Positions 1 to 6,483 of a stretch of DNA of 9,904 nucleotides are shown here, piece after piece. Both the position numbers and the translations under genes were made by a program. How positions within the stretch are numbered: the stretch's first letter is position 1; each line of letters begins with the position of its first letter. The notes beneath the pieces were generated by a model. The model saw only the letters and a program-made list of their open reading frames with translations, did no database searches and was not told the origin of the DNA. The stretch comes from Candidatus Nanohalarchaeota archaeon (GTDB taxonomy: Archaea > EX4484-52 > B79-G9). Location of the stretch: the NCBI GenBank assembly GCA_003660865.1, contig QMVA01000032.1, forward strand, positions 1 to 9,904, read 5' to 3'.

Positions 1-1098
1 ATGAAAATACTGCAAACTCCTGTCCGCTTTAAGCCATACATTGGCGGCGTAGAAAATTATGTATATGAACTATCAAAACAGCTAGTCAGACAAGGCCATG
101 AAGTAAAAGTAATCTGCGCCAATGAACCACTATCAAAAGCGCAAGAGCAGATTGAAGGTGTTGAGGTCAACAGGCTGAAATACTTTGGAAAAATTGCAAA
201 TACAAATATAACTCCACTTTTACCTGTGAAACTTTTATCTGAAGAGTTTGATGTTATACATACGCATCTGCCGACGCCGTGGAGCGCTGAGTGGAGCGCC
301 GTAATATCTGTTTTGAGAAGGAAAAAACTGGTTGTCACTTATCATAATGATATTGCAGGGCGCGGGATTTCAAAATATATCGCTAAATTCTATAACATGA
401 CAATGCTGAAGTTCATCATGGGAAGGGCACATAAAATTATCATTACCCAGCCAAAATATCTTGATTATTCACCGTATCTTAAGAAATATAATGACAAGAT
501 TGTTGTCATTCCTGTTGGTGTTGACACTAAGAGATTCAAGCCTATGAAGGTCAAAAAAGAGCCGCATACGGTTGGATTTCTTTCAGTCCTTGATGAGTAC
601 CACAGGTACAAAGGTCTTGACTATCTGCTTAAAGCAGTTGTGCCTGCAAAAGAAAAGATGCCGGATATAAAACTAATGATCGGTGGAAGCGGCGCACTGC
701 TTAGGGAATATAAAAAAATGGCGAAATATCTTGGAATTGAAGATAATGTAAAATTTTTGGGTTTTATCCCTGATAAAAAGCTAGTAGAGTTTTACAATAA
801 ACTGGATGTATTTGTTTTGCCTTCTACTTCTTCAGAGCAGGAAGGGTTCGGGATTGTTGCGCTTGAAGCCCTTGCCTGCGGTACTCCGGTGATAATGACG
901 GATATCATGGGTATTTCAAGAGAAATAAAGAAAAATTCCGCGGGAATTGTAATAAAACCGAAGGATGAACGCGAACTTGCGAAGATGCTGGTAAAATTAC
1001 TCTCAAAAAAAAGCAAAACAATAAGAGATATTTCCAATCCTGCTTTGAAATATTCATGGTGCAATATCTCTACAAAGATACACGATGTATATGGTTGA
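1..1098 (+). CDS. GT4-family glycosyltransferase (GT-B fold)
   Basis: A 365-residue retaining glycosyltransferase of family GT4, likely moving a sugar from an NDP- or GDP-sugar onto a lipid-linked or surface glycan at the cytoplasmic face of the membrane. Seen: the N-terminal glycine-rich acceptor-side loop (GGVENYVYEL, residues 15-24); a PVGVD-x3-F linker between the two Rossmann domains (171-179); a donor-site stretch GGSGALL (228-234); and the EX7E signature, E281 and E289 in EGFGIVALE, followed by ACGTPVI (292-298). Length is normal for the family. The ATG at base 1 puts GGVE where GT4 proteins have it, so the gene looks complete, although anything upstream is outside the window. The next gene begins 13 bases after the stop, or overlaps it if an earlier start is used, so the two are probably cotranscribed. 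Donor, acceptor and pathway cannot be read from sequence. Confidence 0.93.
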   Translation: MKILQTPVRFKPYIGGVENYVYELSKQLVRQGHEVKVICANEPLSKAQEQIEGVEVNRLKYFGKIANTNITPLLPVKLLSEEFDVIHTHLPTPWSAEWSAVISVLRRKKLVVTYHNDIAGRGISKYIAKFYNMTMLKFIMGRAHKIIITQPKYLDYSPYLKKYNDKIVVIPVGVDTKRFKPMKVKKEPHTVGFLSVLDEYHRYKGLDYLLKAVVPAKEKMPDIKLMIGGSGALLREYKKMAKYLGIEDNVKFLGFIPDKKLVEFYNKLDVFVLPSTSSEQEGFGIVALEALACGTPVIMTDIMGISREIKKNSAGIVIKPKDERELAKMLVKLLSKKSKTIRDISNPALKYSWCNISTKIHDVYG

Positions 1099-1105
1099 GG
1101 GGGTG
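1097..1105 (+). promoter_or_regulatory. Shine-Dalgarno site that sets the start of the membrane-protein gene
   Basis: The purine-rich run GAGGGGGTG lies across the glycosyltransferase stop codon and ends 6 bases before a GTG at 1112. It resembles the archaeal anti-SD complement GGAGGTGAT. The in-frame ATGs at 1085 and 1091 lie upstream of it and have no such site, which favours GTG 1112 as the true start. Confidence 0.5.
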
Positions 1106-1111
1106 TATGAT

Positions 1112-2602
1112 GTGAATAAACAGCGTAATATTGCAATAATGATGATTTTAATCTTTGCCTGCGCATTACAATATTTCAGCAACGCGGGGACACTATACTC
1201 CCCGGGTTCCTATAATTTCCAGCGCATCCTGGCAGGAAAACAGGTTATTGACCCGGATTTTAACCTGTTGAAGTACGATAACATCTATGCAAAGAATGCC
1301 CAAAACGCAATCAATTCTAAAAGTGTAAATCCAATGTATTTGAGTGCATCATTTATTGGGGTATATGATAATTCAATGATGCGTTGTATTCTTTTGGTCA
1401 TGTCTGTAATGTCTATAATCATTCTTTTTCATAAGCTGTTCTCTTCTTATGGTGCCGGAATATTTGCCGCAATTGTATTTTTGTCCAATTCAACATTTTT
1501 GATAGTCGAATCGTACATATTTTATTTTTATATGTCGCTGTTCTTACTCATAAGCTTCATTGAAAATAGAAATGTTCTCTCACTGGCACTTATATTCCCG
1601 TTATTATTGGCAAGTTATTTTACTCATACGTCCTCATTCTTTGCAATTTTTGTAATACTTATCGGTACCTGCATGAGTTATTTAGTTCTTAATGTATTTA
1701 ATCGCAGTACTGATAAAAAACATCTCTTAATGACTGCTGCAATCATATCACTAATTGCATTGGTCTCTTCATTTATTGTTTCGCAGACAAGTGGATATTT
1801 CATAAATGACTTCACCAAAAATTTTCCAAAAGCCATAGAACGCGCTGTTTTTTATGTATCATCCTATGAAATGGGCACATATTTCTATCTTTATATTATT
1901 GAAAAAATTATTTTAATCCCCCTAGCGTTTGTATTTGTATGTGCGCGGTTGAAAGAGTTATATCTAAATAAGCCAGATATAAAGGATAAATTCGTATTAT
2001 CATTCTTTTTCAGCTTTATTCCATTATCTGTTTTGTTTGGATTCACTAATGTGCTTGCCCGGACATTTGACTATATGCTGCCACTGCTTGGAGCATTAAC
2101 ATTTTATGAGCTCCGCAGATGTAAATTAAGCATTAGAATGCGGGACACAGTAATAGTGTCACTGATCACATTATTTATCTTGCTTTCGGTATTTCATTTC
2201 GATATTCCGCCAAGAAGCATGGAAAAGTATGATGATGCCACAATATCCGGCCTGCAATTCGCAGTGCAATCGGATAATGTTTTTACAGATACTTTTTTAG
2301 CAAATGTCTTTTTATCACATCTGGACTATTATACTGTAGACGGGCTGGACTATAGTGAGATGAATAAAGTAAACTCTGTATATTATGGTCAAGATGAAAA
2401 TATGGTGTATGATGCATTTAGAGATAAGAACATCAATGAGTTCATAATCTCAAAACATACACTGACCCGCGGATTAGATATCCTGAATGCGCCCCATTTT
2501 CTACACCCAGTATCTTCTGTGTCAAAATACGATTCAATGAGATTTCTTGATAGGGTCTACTCAAATGAAATGATATGGATATGGGAATTTAATGAGATGT
2601 AA
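1112..2602 (+). CDS. polytopic membrane protein, GT-C-like topology, function unknown
   Basis: About 496 residues from GTG 1112 (505 if ATG 1085 is used, which would overlap the preceding gene by 14 bases). I do not recognise the family. Visible layout, numbered from GTG: a first hydrophobic helix (about 7-22), a loop of roughly 65-70 residues with several acidic residues, then about nine or ten more hydrophobic segments (near 91-110, 115-132, 134-150, 155-170, 176-195, 205-225, 256-276, 294-311, 319-333 and 346-361), and a C-terminal soluble portion of about 135 residues. One helix, a large first loop, many helices and a soluble tail is the plan of GT-C glycosyltransferases and oligosaccharyltransferase-like proteins. 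With the GT4 gene next to it, a role in surface glycan or N-glycan assembly is a fair inference. A SYFTHTSSFF stretch (168-177) resembles the TH-containing helix turn seen in some archaeal membrane glycosyltransferases, but this is weak. A flippase or polymerase role is not excluded. Confidence 0.8.
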   Translation: MNKQRNIAIMMILIFACALQYFSNAGTLYSPGSYNFQRILAGKQVIDPDFNLLKYDNIYAKNAQNAINSKSVNPMYLSASFIGVYDNSMMRCILLVMSVMSIIILFHKLFSSYGAGIFAAIVFLSNSTFLIVESYIFYFYMSLFLLISFIENRNVLSLALIFPLLLASYFTHTSSFFAIFVILIGTCMSYLVLNVFNRSTDKKHLLMTAAIISLIALVSSFIVSQTSGYFINDFTKNFPKAIERAVFYVSSYEMGTYFYLYIIEKIILIPLAFVFVCARLKELYLNKPDIKDKFVLSFFFSFIPLSVLFGFTNVLARTFDYMLPLLGALTFYELRRCKLSIRMRDTVIVSLITLFILLSVFHFDIPPRSMEKYDDATISGLQFAVQSDNVFTDTFLANVFLSHLDYYTVDGLDYSEMNKVNSVYYGQDENMVYDAFRDKNINEFIISKHTLTRGLDILNAPHFLHPVSSVSKYDSMRFLDRVYSNEMIWIWEFNEM

Positions 2603-2697
2603 ATCATGGCACGTGAATGACCTGTGTTTCCAATACCCGGAATTGGCATGATCCCTGAGACAAATAACTACATGCTGATCATTATCATGAAGACCTT

Positions 2698-2725
2698 GGT
2701 TATAATGCAAATAAGTCAATGCCAT
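2698..2725 (+). repeat. left terminal inverted repeat of the IS
   Basis: Begins GGTTATAATGCAAATA and ends AATGCCAT. It matches the reverse complement of 3982-4009 at 24 of 28 positions, with mismatches at repeat positions 7, 17, 18 and 20. Its last base is the first base of the transposase stop triplet. Confidence 0.85.
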
Positions 2726-3951
2726 TAATAGCGCATACCATTCACAACGAAATCTAAGTTTTTCACCTCTTTTAATATCCCCTCATCCTGTTCAATATTG
2801 ATTTTCATTTTCTTTGATTTAATATCAAAAACGCAAAACACAAATTGATTAATCATGTCTTTTGGCAATTCAATTTCATGTTTCAGAATATTTACATATC
2901 CATACTCATCATCAGTACCTTTTTCGTTCTTTCTTCTTACAATTCTCAACCAGTAAATATGATTGGCTCTAAAACCCTTAACGTTCTTATTATCAAAATC
3001 GACATCCTTGAAATCATCTATGTGCTTAATTTCATCTTCCTTGATTACCGGATTATTTGAAATCAACTTGGAATACTTTTCATATTCAATATTGAAACCC
3101 TTTATCTTGACGTCTATTTCGTCTTCATCAGTAAATTGTAGCTTATTCCAGAATTTTTTTGAAAATACACTATTATGTCCTTCTACCTCTCCATTATCCC
3201 ATGGACTTCTCGGAGCAACATACAACGGAGAAACACCCAGATTGAGCAGGAAATAAGTAAGCTTGCCAACACACATTTCATGCGACAAATTGGCACCAAA
3301 AGCAGAATCATTATCCACTTTTAATACCTCAGGAATCATGTGTGTTTCCCATACCTCTTTCAATATCCTTATTGTCTCTTCAGTAGTTTGGCCTTCAATT
3401 CTCTCTGTCAGACCTACCTTTTTAGGGCGAATGTATTTGCACGACAGGAAATTAATCCTGTCACTTGATTCCTTGAGATATTTCAGTCCAATAAAATCTA
3501 TACTCATCATACTCTTTCCAAGTTTACGGATAGTGTGTTGTGGATAGTTCATATATTTACTCCTCCCTTTCTCTTTTTTTCCAAAGCTTTTTGTCATTCC
3601 TGCATCTTTCAGCACTCTGCCTACAAATGATTCTGATACTTTCTTGCCTGTCTGCTTTTCATAGTTGTTTTGGACAACCAGAGATCCGACAAAATAACTG
3701 CCTTCTTTTTCTAAGTTTGTTCTGATTTTTATAATTTTACTTTTTGCATCGCGTGTGTATTTTCTTGGTTTTCCTTTTTTCCAACCACGATTATCTGTTG
3801 AGAGTTCACTCGCGTCCATTTTTATCCATTTATTGACGTTATCTCTTCCAGCAACTAAATTTCTGGCTATTTTTCTGCTAGACCACCCTTTTCGGTGTAA
3901 TTCTCTCGCTTTTTTTCGTTTTTCAACTATCAATATTTTTTTCATGCTCAT
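2725..3951 (-). CDS. DDE/integrase-core transposase, IS481/IS3-like
   Basis: A 408-residue transposase that would cut and join the ends of the surrounding IS. Seen: an N-terminal helix-turn-helix (about 8-43, with GWSSRKIARNL leading into a recognition helix ending VNKWIK); a basic linker; a second winged-helix-like region (about 65-120, ending VGRVLKDAGM); then an rve RNase-H-like catalytic core. Likely catalytic residues are D152 (SIDFIG), D213 (KVDNDSAF, equivalent to the usual TDNGSEF) and E257 (PWDNGEVEGHN, equivalent to NGxxERFN). The D-to-E spacing is 43 residues, somewhat longer than the roughly 35 typical of IS3/IS481. The start at 3951 is supported by GGTGG 6 bases upstream on the minus strand; a second Met two codons in lacks that spacing. 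The reading frame is intact, with no frameshift or internal stop, so it could be functional. About 150 residues follow the core; I assign no domain to them. Confidence 0.9.
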   Translation of the reverse strand: MSMKKILIVEKRKKARELHRKGWSSRKIARNLVAGRDNVNKWIKMDASELSTDNRGWKKGKPRKYTRDAKSKIIKIRTNLEKEGSYFVGSLVVQNNYEKQTGKKVSESFVGRVLKDAGMTKSFGKKEKGRSKYMNYPQHTIRKLGKSMMSIDFIGLKYLKESSDRINFLSCKYIRPKKVGLTERIEGQTTEETIRILKEVWETHMIPEVLKVDNDSAFGANLSHEMCVGKLTYFLLNLGVSPLYVAPRSPWDNGEVEGHNSVFSKKFWNKLQFTDEDEIDVKIKGFNIEYEKYSKLISNNPVIKEDEIKHIDDFKDVDFDNKNVKGFRANHIYWLRIVRRKNEKGTDDEYGYVNILKHEIELPKDMINQFVFCVFDIKSKKMKINIEQDEGILKEVKNLDFVVNGMRY

Positions 3952-3981
3952 CTAAAACCACCCGTATAGCTTATATGTTGG

Positions 3982-4009
3982 ATGGCATTAATATATTTGC
4001 ATCATAACC
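3982..4009 (-). repeat. right terminal inverted repeat of the IS
   Basis: Read on the minus strand it starts GGTTATGATGCAAATATA and ends AATGCCAT, pairing with 2698-2725. Three of the four differences from the left end lie in the central ATATATT stretch, which also looks like the transposase TATA box. Confidence 0.85.
3990..3998 (-). promoter_or_regulatory. probable TATA box of the transposase
   Basis: On the minus strand this reads AAATATATT, within the right inverted repeat. Adding the usual archaeal TATA-to-start distance of about 25-27 bases puts the transcript start near 3966-3968, giving a leader of about 15 bases that holds the GGTGG ribosome site before ATG 3951. Position and sequence fit; there is no experimental support. 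Confidence 0.45.
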
Positions 4010-4148
4010 TTTCTTAGAGGTATTATACATCAATACACACATCAATACGTGATACAACCCGTTCTCTTTCAAAGACTCACCCACACCTTAATCTATACAT
4101 TGAAATATATGTTTTAAGTCCCTTAGTTTAGATACTCTGAATTATTAT

Positions 4149-4158
4149 CTTTATAAAG
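4149..4158 (+). promoter_or_regulatory. upstream TATA-like palindrome (candidate distal promoter)
   Basis: CTTTATAAAG is a perfect 10-bp palindrome and close to the archaeal box A. It would start transcription near 4176-4184, leaving a leader of about 110 bases before the HTH gene. That leader has no Shine-Dalgarno site before ATG 4290, so this is the weaker of two candidate promoters. It could serve either strand. The rest of 4010-4150 is AT-rich and shows no gene. Confidence 0.3.
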
Positions 4159-4193
4159 CTATTTTGTTCCATCAATTGTTTTATTTGCGCGTG

Positions 4194-4230
4194 GTGACGC
4201 CTCATTTTTCAATTGACCAACATTCGTCAC
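4194..4230. promoter_or_regulatory. nested inverted repeat, candidate operator
   Basis: GTGACG at 4194-4199 is mirrored by CGTCAC at 4225-4230. Between them lies the 8-bp palindrome TCAATTGA (4209-4216), whose centre is within half a base of the centre of the outer arms. Spacers are 9 and 8 bases. The site lies 29 bases upstream of the proximal TATA box and just downstream of the start expected from the distal one, a sensible position for a regulator. The HTH protein encoded immediately downstream is the obvious candidate ligand, but this is inference, since no known ModE box was matched. Confidence 0.4.
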
Positions 4231-4258
4231 ACAAAATATTACCCGCACAACCGACATG

Positions 4259-4268
4259 CATTTAAATG
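4259..4268 (+). promoter_or_regulatory. TATA box of the cofactor operon, leaderless spacing
   Basis: CATTTAAATG, a 10-bp palindrome with the archaeal box A core TTTAAAT, is centred about 26 bases before ATG 4290. This is the normal TATA-to-start distance in archaea, so transcription would begin at or next to the start codon. No Shine-Dalgarno sequence precedes ATG 4290, as expected of a leaderless message. Confidence 0.55.
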
Positions 4269-4289
4269 TAACTCGACCATAACTAGCGC

Positions 4290-4628
4290 ATGGACCAAAA
4301 AAAAATCCTGACCCACATGAAACCCGGCTACAAATTCTGGCTTCGCATCGGCCAAAAACCAATAATGGGCGCTGGTAGATACCGCATCCTAAAAACAATA
4401 TCAAGAACCCACTCCATAAAAGAAACATCAGAACTCCTGAACCTCTCCTACCGCTCATGCCAGAACTACATAAAAAAAATGGAAGACCGCCTCGGCGCAG
4501 AAATAGTCCACACAGAGCGCGGCGGCATCAAAGGCGGCGGCAGCGCAGAACTAACAGAATTAGGCAAATCCCTAATAAAAAAATTCGAGTCCATAAGATT
4601 CAAGGTAATTTGTGATGATAAAAGATAG
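4290..4628 (+). CDS. ModE-like winged-helix transcription regulator (DNA-binding domain only)
   Basis: A 112-residue protein resembling the N-terminal LysR-type DNA-binding domain of the molybdate regulator ModE. Seen: a short beta lead-in (KFWLRIGQKPIMGAGR, 15-30), a helix-turn-helix (about 31-68, with SIKETSELLNLSYRSCQNYIKKME), and the glycine-rich wing RGGIKGGGSAELTELG (77-92), which is highly characteristic of ModE. It has no C-terminal Mop/molbindin domains, so how it would sense molybdate or tungstate is not evident. Single-domain relatives are common in archaea. It is the first gene of the operon and its 3' end overlaps moaA by 14 bases, so control of Mo/W cofactor genes, possibly its own operon, is likely. 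ATG 4290 is preferred because a TATA box lies 26 bases upstream. A second Met at residue 10 is possible. The message has a run of nine A residues near the start. Confidence 0.88.
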   Translation: MDQKKILTHMKPGYKFWLRIGQKPIMGAGRYRILKTISRTHSIKETSELLNLSYRSCQNYIKKMEDRLGAEIVHTERGGIKGGGSAELTELGKSLIKKFESIRFKVICDDKR

Positions 4629-5508
4629 ATTCGGAAGAGAAATAGACATCCTGAGAATATCAGTGACACAGCAATGCAATCTCAACTGCCCATACTGCCA
4701 CTGGGAAGGTGAGACCGGCATAGGACCCGTCATGTCCCCCGCAGAAATAGAAATAATTACACGCGCATGCGCAAAAGTAGGCATAAAAAAAGTTAAGATA
4801 ACAGGCGGCGAACCCCTCATAAGAAAAGACATCACAGATATAATCGCAAAAATCTCACACATCCCTGGAATCGAAGACATATCAATGACCACAAACGGCA
4901 CAATGCTCAAAGACAAAGCGCAAGACCTAAAAAAAGCAGGACTAAAAAGAATCAACATCGGCTGCGACTCATACACCTCATCAATACTCGAAAAAACCGC
5001 AGACAAGATAAAACCCGCCGTAACAGCAGCAAAAGCCGCAGGACTGAACACAATCAAACTCAACATGGTAGTCCTCAAAAATATAAACAGCAGAGACATC
5101 CAAAAGATGATAGAATTCTCAAAAAAATCAGGCGCAATACTGCAGCTCATAGAGCTGATTGAAACAAAAGACAACAAACAGTTTTTCAACGACCATTATT
5201 ACCCTCTCAAAGACATAGAAAAAGAACTTGCATCAAAAGCAGACAAAATTGAGACACGCTCAATGCACAACAGGAAAAAATACTATCTAAACGGCGCCAT
5301 TGTCGAAATAGTAAGCCCAAACAGGCGCGAATTCTGCGCAAACTGCCGCACATTAAGAATAACCTCAGACGGCAAAATAAAACCATGCCTAATGAGAAAT
5401 GACAACCATCTGGACATTGTCTCAGGCATCAGAAACAAAATCCTGGACCGGGAATTAAACAGTTTAATTCTCAAGGGCATTGAAAAAAGAGAACCCTACG
5501 TGAGGTGA
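4615..5508 (+). CDS. moaA: GTP 3',8-cyclase MoaA (radical SAM)
   Basis: Catalyses the radical-SAM rearrangement of GTP to 3',8-cyclo-7,8-dihydro-GTP, the first step of molybdopterin synthesis. 297 residues from ATG 4615. The GTG just before it at 4612 is an alternative, but AAGGT at 4602-4606 is better spaced for ATG. Seen: N-terminal CxxxCxxC (C21, C25, C28, in CNLNCPYCHWEG) for the SAM cluster; GGEP (64-67); a TTNG strand (92-95); and a C-terminal Cx2Cx13C (C241, C244, C258) for the substrate-binding 4Fe-4S cluster. Two oddities: the segment after the second C-terminal Cys reads CRTLRIT where most family members have CNRIRLT or CTRLRVT, so one of two conserved arginines appears to be Thr246; and the protein ends EPYVR without the terminal Gly-Gly important in bacterial and human enzymes. 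Overlap with the HTH gene suggests translational coupling; moaC starts 4 bases after the stop. Confidence 0.95.
   Translation: MIKDRFGREIDILRISVTQQCNLNCPYCHWEGETGIGPVMSPAEIEIITRACAKVGIKKVKITGGEPLIRKDITDIIAKISHIPGIEDISMTTNGTMLKDKAQDLKKAGLKRINIGCDSYTSSILEKTADKIKPAVTAAKAAGLNTIKLNMVVLKNINSRDIQKMIEFSKKSGAILQLIELIETKDNKQFFNDHYYPLKDIEKELASKADKIETRSMHNRKKYYLNGAIVEIVSPNRREFCANCRTLRITSDGKIKPCLMRNDNHLDIVSGIRNKILDRELNSLILKGIEKREPYVR
5502..5508 (+). promoter_or_regulatory. strong Shine-Dalgarno site for moaC
   Basis: GAGGTGA is a seven-base match to the archaeal 16S anti-SD complement. It lies 4 bases before the moaC ATG and contains the moaA stop codon TGA, so termination and re-initiation are linked. 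Confidence 0.75.
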
Positions 5509-5512
5509 CAAA

Positions 5513-5983
5513 ATGAAAACAAACATGATAGACATATCTTTGAAAAAAAAAGTATTAAGAACAGCCACCGCATGCGGTAGAATAAATCTGTCAAAAGACA
5601 CCATAAAACAGATAAAAGACAACAAAACAAAAAAAGGCGACGTCTTCACAGTAAGCGAAATCGCAGCAATAAACGCAGTAAAAGACACCCCACGCATGAT
5701 TCCTCTCTGCCACAACATCCCCATATCCAAAGTAGGCGTAGAATTTGACTGCGCAGATAATTATATCAACGCTAAAGTCACAGTAATCTCCTATGGAAGC
5801 ACCGGGGTAGAAATGGAAGCACTAACAGGCGTAACCGTGAGCCTTCTAAACATCTGGGACATGGTAAAATACCTTGAAAAAGACAATGACGGCCAGTACC
5901 CGGGTACACAAATAACAGGCATCAAAGTCACTGAAAAGAAAAAAGAGGATATACATGGAAACACAATCAACAAAAGAGCATAA
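5513..5983 (+). CDS. moaC: cyclic pyranopterin monophosphate synthase MoaC
   Basis: Converts the MoaA product to cyclic pyranopterin monophosphate. 156 residues, normal for the family, which works as a cytosolic hexamer. Seen: N-terminal MIDIS (5-9, the usual MVDVS); KGDVFTVSEIAAI (41-53), carrying a conserved Lys; PLCHNI (64-69); TGVEMEALTGV (97-107); and DMVKYLEKD (116-124), giving Asp116 and Lys119 at the positions of the E. coli catalytic pair in DMCK; then GQYP (127-130). All key elements are present. The start is fixed by the strong ribosome site immediately upstream. The 3' end overlaps moaB by 29 bases in a different frame. Confidence 0.96.
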   Translation: MKTNMIDISLKKKVLRTATACGRINLSKDTIKQIKDNKTKKGDVFTVSEIAAINAVKDTPRMIPLCHNIPISKVGVEFDCADNYINAKVTVISYGSTGVEMEALTGVTVSLLNIWDMVKYLEKDNDGQYPGTQITGIKVTEKKKEDIHGNTINKRA

Positions 5984-6467
5984 AACCCACTCAAAAAAAC
6001 ACATTGATTTCGGCATCATCACAGTATCAACCTCAAGAAATGCAAAAGGAGGCAGAGATACCAGTGGTGATAACCTGGCCCACAGCATAGAAAACCACCA
6101 CTATTGTGTAGCAAAGCGTACCATAGTCCCAGACAACAAAAACCAAATCAAGAACAAAGTCTTGGAATATCTGGACGCAGTTGACATAATCATAACAACC
6201 GGCGGAACAGGAATCGCAAAAACAGACATAACTGTAGAAGCAGTACGTCCTCTTTTTGACAAAGAACTCGAAAGCTTCAACACAATATTCATGATAAAAA
6301 GTCACGAAAGCATCGGCACTGCATCCATGCTTTCAAGAGCATGCGCCGGCATAATCAAAGGAAAAGTCGTCTTTTGCCTGCCGGGCTCACCAGATGCCTG
6401 CGCTCTTGCAATAGAAAAAATAATCTTAAAAGAAGCAGGCCACATTCTAAAGCACGCAGGTGAATGA
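5955..6467 (+). CDS. moaB: MoaB/MogA-type molybdopterin adenylyltransferase
   Basis: 170 residues of the MoaB/MogA/MPT-binding family. In archaea, Pyrococcus furiosus MoaB has been shown to adenylate molybdopterin, the step before metal insertion, so the same role is inferred here. Seen: a charged N-terminal tail of about 17 residues; IITVSTSRNAKGGRDTSGD (21-39); the MPT-binding loop TTGGTG (81-86) followed by KTDITVEAVRPLFDKEL (89-105), with the active-site Asp likely D91; a Ser/His segment; and LPGSPDACA (142-150). The start ATG 5955 has GAGG about 6 bases upstream. A later start would shorten the overlap with moaC, but no better ribosome site was seen. Its stop lies 16 bases before the preferred moeA ATG. 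Confidence 0.93.
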   Translation: METQSTKEHKTHSKKHIDFGIITVSTSRNAKGGRDTSGDNLAHSIENHHYCVAKRTIVPDNKNQIKNKVLEYLDAVDIIITTGGTGIAKTDITVEAVRPLFDKELESFNTIFMIKSHESIGTASMLSRACAGIIKGKVVFCLPGSPDACALAIEKIILKEAGHILKHAGE

Positions 6468-6483
6468 TTTGAAAGATATCAGG

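Larger units (their letters stand above)
2698..4009. mobile_element. complete insertion sequence, about 1.3 kb, rve/DDE type
   Basis: One intact minus-strand transposase gene is enclosed by 28-bp imperfect terminal inverted repeats (2698-2725 and 3982-4009, 24/28 matches by hand count). The left repeat overlaps the transposase stop codon by one base and the right repeat lies 30 bases upstream of its start, so the element is almost entirely coding, as is usual for a minimal IS. The integrase-core transposase points to an IS481/IS3-like group, but the ends start GGTTAT rather than TG, so I leave the family open. Flanks give no clear target duplication: TT adjoins both sides and little else agrees, so the insertion may be old, or the duplication may be very short. 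The element sits between the glycan gene pair and the cofactor operon and breaks no recognisable gene. Confidence 0.85.

Noticed and set aside
2603..2697. Short open stretch beginning GTG near 2622 that continues into the IS (FPIPGIGMIPETNNYM)
   Set aside because: It is only about 25 codons outside the IS, has an in-frame stop just upstream and no ribosome site or family match. It may be a gene remnant but cannot be supported.
2845..3955. Several plus-strand open frames inside the insertion sequence
   Set aside because: All are short, lack ribosome sites and family motifs, and lie opposite a transposase with clear catalytic motifs.
2690..4016. Target-site duplication around the insertion sequence
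   Set aside because: Only TT adjoins both ends (before 2698 and after 4009); longer flanks do not match convincingly (GACCTT against TTTCTT).
4027..4050. Two copies of a 12-base unit, ACATCAATAC followed by AC or GT
   Set aside because: Two imperfect units only; no sign of a CRISPR, an iteron origin or a regulatory array, so it is treated as chance in AT-rich DNA.
4010..4289. A metal- or cofactor-sensing riboswitch in the leader of the cofactor operon
   Set aside because: The bacterial Moco RNA motif is large and structured. Nothing like it is visible, and the nearer promoter predicts no leader at all.
4572..5189. A 205-codon open frame on the minus strand across moaA
   Set aside because: It is the mirror of A-rich moaA codons, giving a Ser/Phe/Ile-rich nonsense product. 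moaA has full motif support on the plus strand.
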